Origin: Sphaerochaetaceae bacterium
GTDB taxonomy: Bacteria; Spirochaetota; Spirochaetia; Sphaerochaetales; Sphaerochaetaceae
Direction: 5' to 3'
Length of the DNA: 35,637 bases
NCBI GenBank assembly: GCA_024405015.1
Contig: JAKSPE010000017.1
Location: 1-35,637 of the forward strand
Below the pieces are notes generated by a model. That model was not told the DNA's origin. It saw only the letters and a program-made list of their open reading frames with translations, and did not search any database. Shown one piece after another: positions 24,967-33,199 of the stretch; position 1 is the first letter of the stretch; each line of letters begins with the position of its first letter. The translations under genes were made by a program, and so were the position numbers.

Positions 24967-27900
24967 TCAATATTGTATCTGTTTGGTTACGCTGAACCCA
25001 ATAGTATCCAAAATATCAAACGCCGACAACTCGTGTGGCTGCGTGAAAATCGTGAAAGTTCCCATTGGGTTATTCCAGTCTATACTAATCTCTGTATCAA
25101 GAATCAGATCCTTCGCAAGGAAGTGTCCGACCTCATCGGAAAGTGAGTTGCTGCTGTCTGCCTTGAGCATGAGGGTAAGTCGCAAGAACAGATCAGAGCC
25201 CATGTATTTTCCAGCATAAAGGGAGGTACCATCCAAATAGCGTGCCAGCATACTGACATCTCCCCTTCCCGCAAGTTCTCCAGGCAGTGCATCCACAATG
25301 ACATTGGAGATGATATTGGAACGTGCAGAGAAAATATCCAGGTTCAGCGAATTGCGGATGGTACTTGCAATGGAGTAACTGCTGTTGGACTCAATGACAC
25401 CGACACGGGTCAGAGCATCTGCAGCGGTTCGTGCGAACTGGGCAAGCGATCTGACAGACACCTGGGAATCCAAAGAGCTTGAGGAAAGCACACTCTGACC
25501 AAGAAGTGACAGAATCTCGTTCTGGGTCATGGTTGGAGTACTCTGGAAACGCGGTGAGATGTTATCCAAGGTGGCATCCTTGAGAATCATATCAATGATG
25601 ACCTTCTTGCCGTTGGCATCGTAATCGGTCAGTTGAGCGGTCAGGTTCAGAACGAACGGCAAGGCGGCATTGCTTGCGTTATACTTCTTCTGGGAAAGGT
25701 CAACACTACCTTCTGTGATAATGAAGTCATTGTGGAAATAGTAGACCTGTCCGGTTTTGACAGCCAGACCACCATCGGTGCTGAACTTACCGTCATTGAG
25801 TTTGAGCTCTACCGTTTCACCTTCCAGTAATGTGAAGTTCAGGAAGGAATTATCCTTTTCCGGATAATAGAATTCGATATTTTTTCCGGTGTTGATGGCA
25901 ATATCCAGATTGAAGGTGGAGCCGCCACCTGGTTTGTAGAACCAATCCGGCATCTGATCCAAGGTGAAATCAATGAGCGTATTGGATAAAGTAACATCCG
26001 TCGAAAGGTTCATGATGCCGTTTTCGATGGTGAAATCCACAAAGCCTGTCACATCACCTCGAACCTCGAAATCGGTGGTTCCTCCAAATCGCTGTGGCAT
26101 CCAGAAATCCACTGGGAAATCATCGTCCACATGGATCTGCAAATCCATACTCTGGAAATTCAAGCCCTGCATAATGATTTCAATGGAGGCATCGCCATAG
26201 AAATAGCGACCATCCAGGTTGCTGTATCCGGTCATGGCGGACTTGGTCATGACAATACTGTGATCCTGCAGGGAAATGGAGACATTCTTGATGGACATGA
26301 TCTGCTCTGGCAGATAGAACAGCGACATACCAAAGCTCTGGCAATAGGCCATTCCATAGAAACTAGGTGCAGAAGCAGGTCCATTGATCAGGATATCGCC
26401 TTCAAGGAAGCCATCCTCAAATGCGAATATGGTGGAATCCATGACCTGGTTCAAAAGACGCATCGGGAAATAGACATTAGAGACCATAAGGTCAAGCTCA
26501 TCGCCAAGATAGCCCTTCACATCCACACCGACAAGGAGTTTCCTATCAATGCTCATATCAATGTAATTGTTTCTGCTATCGTAACTTCCATTGATCAGAT
26601 CGCCATCGAACGTCAAAAGCCCATTGTGGAAAACCATCTTTGCTGAGGTATCGGCAACCTTAAAGCCGTCGGCAAGCCTTACATTGGACAGTCCCAGATC
26701 AAAGACAATCTCATAATCCAGACCAGCAAAGAGCTGGAACAGGCTGTTGGACAGGCCTTCCACCTTTGCCCCCAGGGTTAGGGTACCCTTCTGACTCTTC
26801 AGTTCACCAGAATCAAAGACCCTCTCATTCAGAAAATCCAGGGAGGCATTGAGCATCATCTTCGAAAGGTCCATCTCAAATTGGATGTTATCCAGATTCA
26901 GACTGCCGATGTTACCATAGGTGTCATACAAGAACAAAACATTATCGTCATAGATGCCATTGAGATCAATTCGGTTGGACGCCTCATCGCCCCACTGGAC
27001 GAATGCCGAGCCATAGAATCCACTGCCTCGCGTTCCAAGAATGGTTGTACCCGCATCCAACTGATTCTCTCCAAAACCATTCATCTGGACATCCAGATAA
27101 TACTGGTCATGGATGACAGAGCCCCTTGCATAATCGCCACCAGTGGTTCTGAGGTCAAAAGTGCCATTGACACTTGAGGTGTCCCCTGTCAGAAGTTCAT
27201 CAAGGGAAGCGAACTCAAAATCGGCGCCTCCCGAGAATGCTGTGATGCTGTCACCTCGGCCAACCAGAAGTCTGCCCAAGGAAATGCTATGGTCGTTGAC
27301 GTCAAGGTCAAGACCAATGCTAAGCAAATCCGAAAGCTTGACAGAAAGGCTACGCAAGGATGCATCAAAGGTGCCTTCTGACATATCGTAGAAACCACCG
27401 ATTTCGGTATCGACCTCAATCTGCATACTATCTGAAGCATTGATCAAAAGGTCATCGAGGTTACCAGAGACAAGGATTTTGTTGTCGGCCATTGTCACGG
27501 CAAGGTTAATCTCATCACCACAAACCTCTACCTGCAAAGGACTTGGAGAAATGGTCACATCAAAAGCAATACCATCCTCAGAAAGGACAGAAGCATCGAT
27601 TCTTGCCGATGCGACGATTCGCTGGAGATCCTCCCAGTTCAACGAACCCTGAAGGCTCAGGCTCTCATCCAATGGTGTCTGGCCCAAGAACTCATAGATT
27701 CTCTCTCCCCTATGATACTGGAACAGGATGCTTGCAAGCTCACTACCATCGGATGCGTTCTGCAAGGAAAGCCTTCCGTCTGGAAGGAGTTCCTTCATAT
27801 CGATGGAACCTGCGTAGGAAAGTCTCATTCCCTTGGCAGAAACTGCAAAGTTGGTGATCTGTGCTGCATCCTTGTCCACAAAGGCATCCAATGTCATAGC

Positions 27901-29697
27901 ACCGGCAAGGCCATCCTCGGAGATGTTGATTCCCTCAATGGCGGTATTCAAGGAAACACGAGACGTCTGAAGGACATCAAACGGAGATTCTATTGGGAAC
28001 TTGGCAGAATACTCTCCTCTAAGCATGGCCTTCAGCCAGTCTGAAAAGCCTTCCGTCATCTGGGAAGACAGCACGATGCTACCGTCCAGAACAGTCCTTT
28101 CATCCACAAACTGGACATTGGAAAGAATGTTGTCATAGACCGCCACATAGGAGGATGGCTTAAGACCATTGAGGTACAACCTAAGGTCTATGTTTCGGGA
28201 ATCCAGATCAATGCTGACATTGGAGGATACATCATCCCGGATTCCGAAGCTGCCGCTCAGATTTCCGTTTTCAAAAAGGTCCAAAGACAAGTAGGCATCA
28301 TCGTGGATGGAAGCAAGTTGCAGATCCTGCAGGTTCAACGATGCAAACGACAGACTTCGGAAATCCCTGGTCTGAGCAGAGACGTCAACCGTTGTGGAGA
28401 TCTGTCCCAAATAGGTGTTTGGACTTGTACCCTTTGCAGAACCTCGCAGTCGTACCCCAAGCCCCGATGACGAATAGGAATAGTCAACAGAAAGGTTTTC
28501 CAAAGAGGCATCGGTAAAGATCAGGTTCTCGTTTCCTGCCATCTGGGAGGACGCAATCAGGACCTGACCAATGCTGCTGAAACCATCCAACGACAAGTCG
28601 ATATCTGCAGAGATGTCCCGGAAACCGAAACTGGTATCCAACGCATCAAAGGAAACCGAAGAGACATCCAGAACAAGGGCAATATTGTCAGAACCATCGA
28701 ACTGACCACCGATTTCAGTATCGCCGATACAAAGCGTGAGCTCTGGATTAGCAGAATCGATGATGATGTTTCCGGATTCCAGAAGGAAGGAGGCATTTCC
28801 ATCCGCTATGCGGTAATTGATGCGTGCGGTTGAGGATTCCAGGTCTGCGCTGATTGAAACAGAATCATTGGAATACTGACCACTTGCCTTATCCATGTAA
28901 AAGGCAGAGGAAAGGATACCCTCCGCAAACTGGGCAATGGCAGAAAGACCGTTCAACTTCGCATACTCGCCATACTCGACACCACCAATGGAACCGTAGA
29001 TCTGATAATTCTCATCCACGGAAAGTCGGATATCGGAAACGTTCATATCCGATGGGCCCAAATGGGAAGCGAAAACCCGAGGAATGTTCAGGTCTGCGTT
29101 TTCGAAGTTCAAGCCTTTTGCAAGTTTTGCAGTGGCATTGGAACCGACCGATATTACAGAAATGCCGTTGTAATCCACATAGATATCGAGTCCGAACAAG
29201 GCAGCCGAAACGCCGAGCTCATCAAAAGCCTTAGGTTTGGAGGATTCACCGGAAGCAGAACCGGAGGTTACGTCAGAATCATCAGAGCCTGCCGAGAAAG
29301 CCGAAAATGCATTCATCAGTGCCTGGACATTCGAATCGGTAATCTGGACTTTGACATTTGAGATGGTGGCATCCACCATGGAGGCCTTTCCCCCAATGGC
29401 AAACTTCAGGACATCCCAGAGGTTCAGGGAAACCTCAATCTTCTCAATGTCCACAACATCCATATCCCCTGCTCTCAGATGGATTCCATCAATGGTGATG
29501 GATTTCATCAGGGTGCTTCGGACATTGTCTATGCCAATCTCAAGACCATTGTCCGATGTGGGAATGAAACTCTGTACCAGCATAGAAAGCCTGTCCATAC
29601 CATAGGTGGCCATACGAAAATGGACCACTGCAAGCAAGGCCACCAAAATGAGGAGAATGGAGATAAGTACCGACGACAAAGTCCTACGGAATTTCAT
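24967..29697 (-). CDS. tamB: Translocation/assembly module protein TamB (DUF490)
   Basis: A 1576-residue AsmA-like protein spanning the periplasm. TamB-type proteins move phospholipids between membranes and help assemble some outer-membrane proteins, working with a BamA/TamA-type barrel. It starts with an uncleaved anchor (SSVLISILLILVALLAVVHF, residues ~8-28). The body is a very long run of alternating beta-strands (SLSLQGSLNW-like repeats, rich in S, D, I and L), forming the lipid-lined groove. The last ~320 residues carry the conserved TamB domain: NEILSLLGQ, AFARTAADAL-like QFARTAADALTRVG, YLDGTSLYAGKYMGSDLFLRL and TEISIDWNNPMG. No TamA paralogue is in the window, so BamA, 21 bases downstream, may be its barrel partner. 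The start is certain because the next methionine is beyond the anchor; there is no ribosome site. Confidence 0.93.
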   Translation of the reverse strand: MKFRRTLSSVLISILLILVALLAVVHFRMATYGMDRLSMLVQSFIPTSDNGLEIGIDNVRSTLMKSITIDGIHLRAGDMDVVDIEKIEVSLNLWDVLKFAIGGKASMVDATISNVKVQITDSNVQALMNAFSAFSAGSDDSDVTSGSASGESSKPKAFDELGVSAALFGLDIYVDYNGISVISVGSNATAKLAKGLNFENADLNIPRVFASHLGPSDMNVSDIRLSVDENYQIYGSIGGVEYGEYAKLNGLSAIAQFAEGILSSAFYMDKASGQYSNDSVSISADLESSTARINYRIADGNASFLLESGNIIIDSANPELTLCIGDTEIGGQFDGSDNIALVLDVSSVSFDALDTSFGFRDISADIDLSLDGFSSIGQVLIASSQMAGNENLIFTDASLENLSVDYSYSSSGLGVRLRGSAKGTSPNTYLGQISTTVDVSAQTRDFRSLSFASLNLQDLQLASIHDDAYLSLDLFENGNLSGSFGIRDDVSSNVSIDLDSRNIDLRLYLNGLKPSSYVAVYDNILSNVQFVDERTVLDGSIVLSSQMTEGFSDWLKAMLRGEYSAKFPIESPFDVLQTSRVSLNTAIEGINISEDGLAGAMTLDAFVDKDAAQITNFAVSAKGMRLSYAGSIDMKELLPDGRLSLQNASDGSELASILFQYHRGERIYEFLGQTPLDESLSLQGSLNWEDLQRIVASARIDASVLSEDGIAFDVTISPSPLQVEVCGDEINLAVTMADNKILVSGNLDDLLINASDSMQIEVDTEIGGFYDMSEGTFDASLRSLSVKLSDLLSIGLDLDVNDHSISLGRLLVGRGDSITAFSGGADFEFASLDELLTGDTSSVNGTFDLRTTGGDYARGSVIHDQYYLDVQMNGFGENQLDAGTTILGTRGSGFYGSAFVQWGDEASNRIDLNGIYDDNVLFLYDTYGNIGSLNLDNIQFEMDLSKMMLNASLDFLNERVFDSGELKSQKGTLTLGAKVEGLSNSLFQLFAGLDYEIVFDLGLSNVRLADGFKVADTSAKMVFHNGLLTFDGDLINGSYDSRNNYIDMSIDRKLLVGVDVKGYLGDELDLMVSNVYFPMRLLNQVMDSTIFAFEDGFLEGDILINGPASAPSFYGMAYCQSFGMSLFYLPEQIMSIKNVSISLQDHSIVMTKSAMTGYSNLDGRYFYGDASIEIIMQGLNFQSMDLQIHVDDDFPVDFWMPQRFGGTTDFEVRGDVTGFVDFTIENGIMNLSTDVTLSNTLIDFTLDQMPDWFYKPGGGSTFNLDIAINTGKNIEFYYPEKDNSFLNFTLLEGETVELKLNDGKFSTDGGLAVKTGQVYYFHNDFIITEGSVDLSQKKYNASNAALPFVLNLTAQLTDYDANGKKVIIDMILKDATLDNISPRFQSTPTMTQNEILSLLGQSVLSSSSLDSQVSVRSLAQFARTAADALTRVGVIESNSSYSIASTIRNSLNLDIFSARSNIISNVIVDALPGELAGRGDVSMLARYLDGTSLYAGKYMGSDLFLRLTLMLKADSSNSLSDEVGHFLAKDLILDTEISIDWNNPMGTFTIFTQPHELSAFDILDTIGFSVTKQIQY

Positions 29698-29705
29698 TCG
29701 CGTTG

Positions 29706-29734
29706 ATTATAGCAATTCACCTCATATATCTCAA
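29706..29734 (-). promoter_or_regulatory. Predicted promoter of the tamB-bamA-mutS string
   Basis: TTGAGA (29734-29729), a 17-bp spacer and a perfect TATAAT (29711-29706) on the minus strand. The tamB ATG starts nine bases after the -10, so the mRNA would have a leader of zero to two or three nucleotides. The -35 box abuts the -35 of the divergent tmk promoter. Confidence 0.72.
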
Positions 29735-29764
29735 TTGAATATCTGTGTAATTTATGTGTATTAT
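29735..29764 (+). promoter_or_regulatory. Predicted promoter of tmk
   Basis: TTGAAT (29735-29740), an 18-bp spacer and TATTAT (29759-29764) on the plus strand, with a start expected near 29771 and a short leader carrying GGAGG before the tmk ATG. With the tamB -35 it forms the palindrome TCAATTGA (29731-29738). Confidence 0.55.
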
Positions 29765-29785
29765 AAAAGTGTTGGAGGCAATGTC

Positions 29786-30397
29786 ATGGCTGAAATTCTG
29801 AAAGGGTTCTGGGTACTGGAAGGTCTGGATGGTGCAGGAACCACAACACAACTCAAGAATCTGGAAGCATACATGGAGAAAAAGGGTCTTCCTGTCTTCC
29901 GAACAGCAGAGCCTACCATCTATGACTCAGGACTTCTGATCCGAAAAGTCCTCTCCGGAGAATTCAAGGTTCCTCAGTCTACCGTTGCCTACCTCTTTGC
30001 CGCTGACAGAGACAATCATCTGAACAATCCAGAGTACGGCATAAAGGCACAGATTGCGCAGGGAAAGACCGTCATCTCTGACCGCTACTTCTTCTCTTCC
30101 TATGCCTACCAGTCCATCGGCTTTGACCCACAGACCGTTCAAATGCTCAACAGCAAATTCCCTTACCCGGAGCTTGTTCTCTATGTGGATACACCAGTCG
30201 AGGATTGCATCAGTCGCATCAATTCCCGTGGCATGGCCAAGGAAATCTACGAGAAGCTCGATTACCAGAAAAAAGTCCACGACAACTACGAAAAGATTTT
30301 CAGCAATCTGCCACAAGGTTGCAGACTCATCCGCGTCGATGGGACTCTTTCCAGAGAAGAGATTTTCAACATCCTCCTCCGAGAAATCGGCATTTAA
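29786..30397 (+). CDS. tmk: Thymidylate kinase (dTMP kinase) with lysine-less P-loop
   Basis: Phosphorylates dTMP to dTDP. The 203-residue product shows the family blocks: WVLEGLDGAGTTTQLKNLEAYM (P-loop), RTAEPT (dTMP-binding), LLFAADR-like YLFAADRDNHL, ISDRYFFSSYAYQ (DR-Y/F motif), VLYVDTPVEDCISRI and a C-terminal SRG-MAKEIYEKLDY lid region. The P-loop reads GLDGAGTTTQ where the canonical form is GxDGxGKST; the ATP-phosphate-binding lysine is replaced by threonine. I recall a similar GAGTST form in treponemal enzymes, so this may be a lineage trait rather than decay, and the rest of the protein looks intact. ATG 29786 follows GGAGG by seven bases. It is divergent from tamB and apparently monocistronic. 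Confidence 0.92.
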   Translation: MAEILKGFWVLEGLDGAGTTTQLKNLEAYMEKKGLPVFRTAEPTIYDSGLLIRKVLSGEFKVPQSTVAYLFAADRDNHLNNPEYGIKAQIAQGKTVISDRYFFSSYAYQSIGFDPQTVQMLNSKFPYPELVLYVDTPVEDCISRINSRGMAKEIYEKLDYQKKVHDNYEKIFSNLPQGCRLIRVDGTLSREEIFNILLREIGI

Positions 30398-30426
30398 GTT
30401 CTGAAATTTTTTGATAATCTTTTGAT

Positions 30427-30442
30427 AGGTAATCGTTTACCT
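30427..30442 (+). terminator. Weak hairpin after tmk
   Basis: AGGTAA-TCGT-TTACCT makes a 6-bp stem 30 bases after the tmk stop, followed by CCCCTCTTTT. The T-run is late, so it may be a weak terminator of tmk or an operator-like palindrome for the transporter promoter. Confidence 0.4.
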
Positions 30443-30449
30443 CCCCTCT

Positions 30450-30468
30450 TTTGTTGCTGTTTGTTGCA
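30450..30468. repeat. Tandem TTTGTTGC motif upstream of the nucleoside-transporter genes
   Basis: TTTGTTGC occurs at 30450-30457 and 30460-30467, ten bases (one helical turn) apart, just upstream of the tentative -35 box. The core TGTTGCA/TGCAACA recurs four times before the substrate-binding protein gene (34184-34264). This may be a binding site for an unidentified regulator. Confidence 0.45.
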
Positions 30469-30477
30469 ATTTTCTTC

Positions 30478-30507
30478 TTGCGGATTTCGTTTTCACCATG
30501 ATAGAAT
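30478..30507 (+). promoter_or_regulatory. Tentative promoter of the nucleoside ABC transporter genes
   Basis: TTGCGG (30478-30483), 18-bp spacer, TAGAAT (30502-30507). The -10 matches 5/6, the -35 about 4/6. It sits 73 bases before the GTG start of the ATPase gene. Another -10-like TATAAG downstream has no partner. Confidence 0.4.
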
Positions 30508-30579
30508 TCAATCAACTTTTATAAGTCCGTGTGCTTACCTAACTTCGGTTCCAAAAGCACAGGGAAAAAGGATACAACC

Positions 30580-32115
30580 GTGCAGAACAAATGCGCAATT
30601 GAACTGAAGAACATCAGAAAGACATTCGGTCCAGTTGTCGCCAATGACGAGATCAATCTGCAGATCAACCGAGGCGAGATCCTCTGTCTGCTGGGAGAGA
30701 ACGGAAGCGGTAAGACAACTCTCATGAACATGCTGTCTGGAATCTATCAGCCAGATGGCGGCGAAATCTACAAGGATGACCAGCAGATCGCCATCAAGTC
30801 CCCGAAGGATGCGTATGACTATGGAATCGGAATGATCCATCAGCATTACCACCTTGTCGACGTGTTCACAGCGGCCCAGAACATCATTCTCGGACTAGAG
30901 AACGAGAAAATGGACATCAATGCTGTCAATGACAAAGTCAAAGCGATCTGCGACAAATATGGATTCAATGTCGATCCGAAAAAGAAGATCTACGACATGT
31001 CCGTTTCCCAGAAGCAGACCATCGAGATTGTCAAGGTTCTGTACCGAGGAGCTGAAATCCTGATTCTGGATGAACCTACAGCAGTCCTTACCCCTCAGGA
31101 GACCGACAAACTCTTTGCCGTTCTGCGAAACATGAAAAAGGACAACAAGGCCATCATCCTGATTACCCATAAGCTTGCTGAGGTCCTTGATGTTTCTGAC
31201 AAAGTTGCAATCCTCCGAAAGGGTCGCTACATCGGAACCGTCAACACGAAGGAAGCAACCGCCCAGTCACTGACCGATATGATGGTAGGTCATTCCGTAA
31301 AACTGAACATTGACAGACCTGTCTACCCTAACCCACAAGACAAGCTTCAGATCAGCGGACTTACGGTTGTAGATAACGACGGTGTCAGAAAACTGGACAA
31401 TGTCACCTTTACCGCCAAAACCGGTGAGATTCTTGGCGTAGCCGGTATCGCCGGTTCCGGACAGAAGGAGCTTCTGGAGGCTATTACAGGTCTTTATCCA
31501 ATCAAAGAAGGCTCCATCAAATTCATCCGAGACGACGGTGCTCAGGAAGAGCTGGTCGGAAAGACACCAATGCAGATCCGACAAGTCGGTGTTGGCATGG
31601 GCTTTGTCCCGGAAGACAGACTTGGTATGGGTCTTGTCGGATCCATGGGCATGACCAGCAACATGATGCTTCGCTCGTGGAAAAGCGGAAAGAGCATTTT
31701 CTTCAATAAGAAGAATCCAGAAGAGCTTGCCAACAAGGTCTGGAAGGATCTTGAGGTCGTAACCCCTTCCACAGAATTCCCAGTCAGAAGAATGTCCGGT
31801 GGTAACATCCAGAAGGTTCTCGTTGGTAGAGAAATCGCTTCAAATCCACCAGTACTCCTTACAGCATATGCAGTTAGAGGACTTGATATCAACACATCCT
31901 ATGCCATCTACAATCTACTGACCGAACAGAAGATGAACGGATCTGCGGTCATGTATGTCGGAGAGGAACTGGATGTTCTGCTTGAGTTGTGTGACAGAAT
32001 TGTCGTCCTCTGTGGCGGACAGGTCAGCGGAATCGTGGATGCCCGCACAACAACAAAGGAAGAGATTGGTCTTCTGATGACTTCTGTAGGCGGAAAGGAG
32101 GCAACGAATGAGTGA
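30580..32115 (+). CDS. Nucleoside ABC transporter, double ATPase subunit (PnrC/NupO-like)
   Basis: A 511-residue ATPase with two fused nucleotide-binding halves, energising nucleoside import with the two permeases that follow. First half: Walker A GENGSGKTTLMNML, Q-loop MIHQHYHLVDVFT, signature MSVSQKQTIEI, Walker B ILILDEPTAVLTPQE and H-loop LITHKLAEV, all intact. Second half: the P-loop position reads GIAGSGQKELLEA, the signature MSGGNIQKVLVGRE is good, but the Walker B region is VLLTAYAVRGLDI without Asp-Glu, so this half is degenerate. Family members of the NupO/YufO type show a similar second half as I recall, so it is not decay. The start is GTG 30580, with AAAGGA seven bases upstream. 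It overlaps the next gene by eight bases. Confidence 0.9.
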   Translation: MQNKCAIELKNIRKTFGPVVANDEINLQINRGEILCLLGENGSGKTTLMNMLSGIYQPDGGEIYKDDQQIAIKSPKDAYDYGIGMIHQHYHLVDVFTAAQNIILGLENEKMDINAVNDKVKAICDKYGFNVDPKKKIYDMSVSQKQTIEIVKVLYRGAEILILDEPTAVLTPQETDKLFAVLRNMKKDNKAIILITHKLAEVLDVSDKVAILRKGRYIGTVNTKEATAQSLTDMMVGHSVKLNIDRPVYPNPQDKLQISGLTVVDNDGVRKLDNVTFTAKTGEILGVAGIAGSGQKELLEAITGLYPIKEGSIKFIRDDGAQEELVGKTPMQIRQVGVGMGFVPEDRLGMGLVGSMGMTSNMMLRSWKSGKSIFFNKKNPEELANKVWKDLEVVTPSTEFPVRRMSGGNIQKVLVGREIASNPPVLLTAYAVRGLDINTSYAIYNLLTEQKMNGSAVMYVGEELDVLLELCDRIVVLCGGQVSGIVDARTTTKEEIGLLMTSVGGKEATNE

Positions 32116-33199
32116 CGTAAAGAAAACACCTCTTATCAGACTTGCCAAGCGTGATGCAATGGACCCAAAGTATGCCATGCTCATCCGAATCGGATCGATT
32201 CTTCTGGCTCTGATCATCGGCAGCATCCCTATCATTCTGACTGGCGTCAACCCGTTTAAGGCCTATGGTGTCATCATCAAGGGTTCCTTGAGCAATTCCA
32301 TTTATCTGAAGCAGACCATCAAGATTGCTATTCCACTTCTGGTCTGTTCCTTGGCAATCGGACCATGTTTCAAAATGAAGTTCTGGAACATCGGTGCGGA
32401 AGGACAGCTGACCTTCGGAGCCATCTGCTCGGCCTTTGTGGCAATCAACCTCGGTGGAAAGATTCCTTCCCTGCTCTGCATTCTGCTGATGGCAATCGCA
32501 GGAGCTCTCGGTGGAGGACTCTGGGGCTTTTTGCCAGGTCTTTTCAAAGCCAAGTTCAACACAAACGAAACACTGTTCACTCTCATGATGAACTATATCG
32601 CAATCGGTCTTGGCGCATGGCTTCAGGGCGGACCATGGGAAGGAAGAAAAGGAACACAGATTGTTCCGATGTTCGACAAGAGCACTTACCTTCCTGAGGT
32701 ATTCGGCGTCCAGTGCGGTTGGATTGTTGCCCTTCTGCTTGTTGTATTCATGCACATCTACATGAACTATACCAAGCATGGTTATGAGGTTGCCGTCATT
32801 GGTGACTCTGAGAACACTGCCCGTTACGCAGGAATGAACGTTGGTTGGATCATGATGCGAACCATGATCCTTTCCGGTGCCATCTGTGGTATCGCAGGCT
32901 TCCTGGTTCTGGCTGGTGCAAACCACACCTTCACCAAGACAATCGCCAACGGTGTCGGCTTCACAGCAATCACAGTCTCCTGGCTCAGCCAGTTGAACGC
33001 CTTTGTCATGATTGCCATCACTGCCCTTCTTGCAGTCATTTCCAAGGGTTCCAGCACACTCAACAAGCAGCTGCAGGTTCCTACAGCCGTTTCCGAAATC
33101 GTTTCTGGAGTTCTTCTGTTCTGCATGCTCAGTTCAGAGTTCTTCATCAACTACAAGATCATTTTCAGAAGCAAGGCAGATAAGGAGGTAAAGGCATGA
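32108..33199 (+). CDS. Nucleoside ABC transporter permease 1 (PnrD/NupP-like)
   Basis: A 363-residue inner-membrane permease of the BPD-transp-2 family (RbsC/YufP type). After a cytoplasmic start (KKTPLIRLAKRDAMDPKYAML) there are about eight to ten hydrophobic helices. Family landmarks include FNPFKAYG-like GVNPFKAYGVII, the conserved loop KFWNIGAEGQLTFGA, FNTNETLFTLMMNYIA, and the EAA-like coupling stretch GYEVAVIGDSENTARYAGMNV. The last helix is followed by a short basic tail. AAGGAGG sits seven bases before ATG 32108, inside the end of the ATPase gene. Its stop overlaps the next gene as ATGA, so the two permeases are made together as a heterodimer. Confidence 0.92.
   Translation: MSDVKKTPLIRLAKRDAMDPKYAMLIRIGSILLALIIGSIPIILTGVNPFKAYGVIIKGSLSNSIYLKQTIKIAIPLLVCSLAIGPCFKMKFWNIGAEGQLTFGAICSAFVAINLGGKIPSLLCILLMAIAGALGGGLWGFLPGLFKAKFNTNETLFTLMMNYIAIGLGAWLQGGPWEGRKGTQIVPMFDKSTYLPEVFGVQCGWIVALLLVVFMHIYMNYTKHGYEVAVIGDSENTARYAGMNVGWIMMRTMILSGAICGIAGFLVLAGANHTFTKTIANGVGFTAITVSWLSQLNAFVMIAITALLAVISKGSSTLNKQLQVPTAVSEIVSGVLLFCMLSSEFFINYKIIFRSKADKEVKA

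Noticed and set aside
30580..32115. Second ATPase half without Walker B as a sign of pseudogenisation
   Set aside because: The frame is intact, and degenerate second halves are, as far as I recall, normal in the NupO/YufO-type nucleoside importers.
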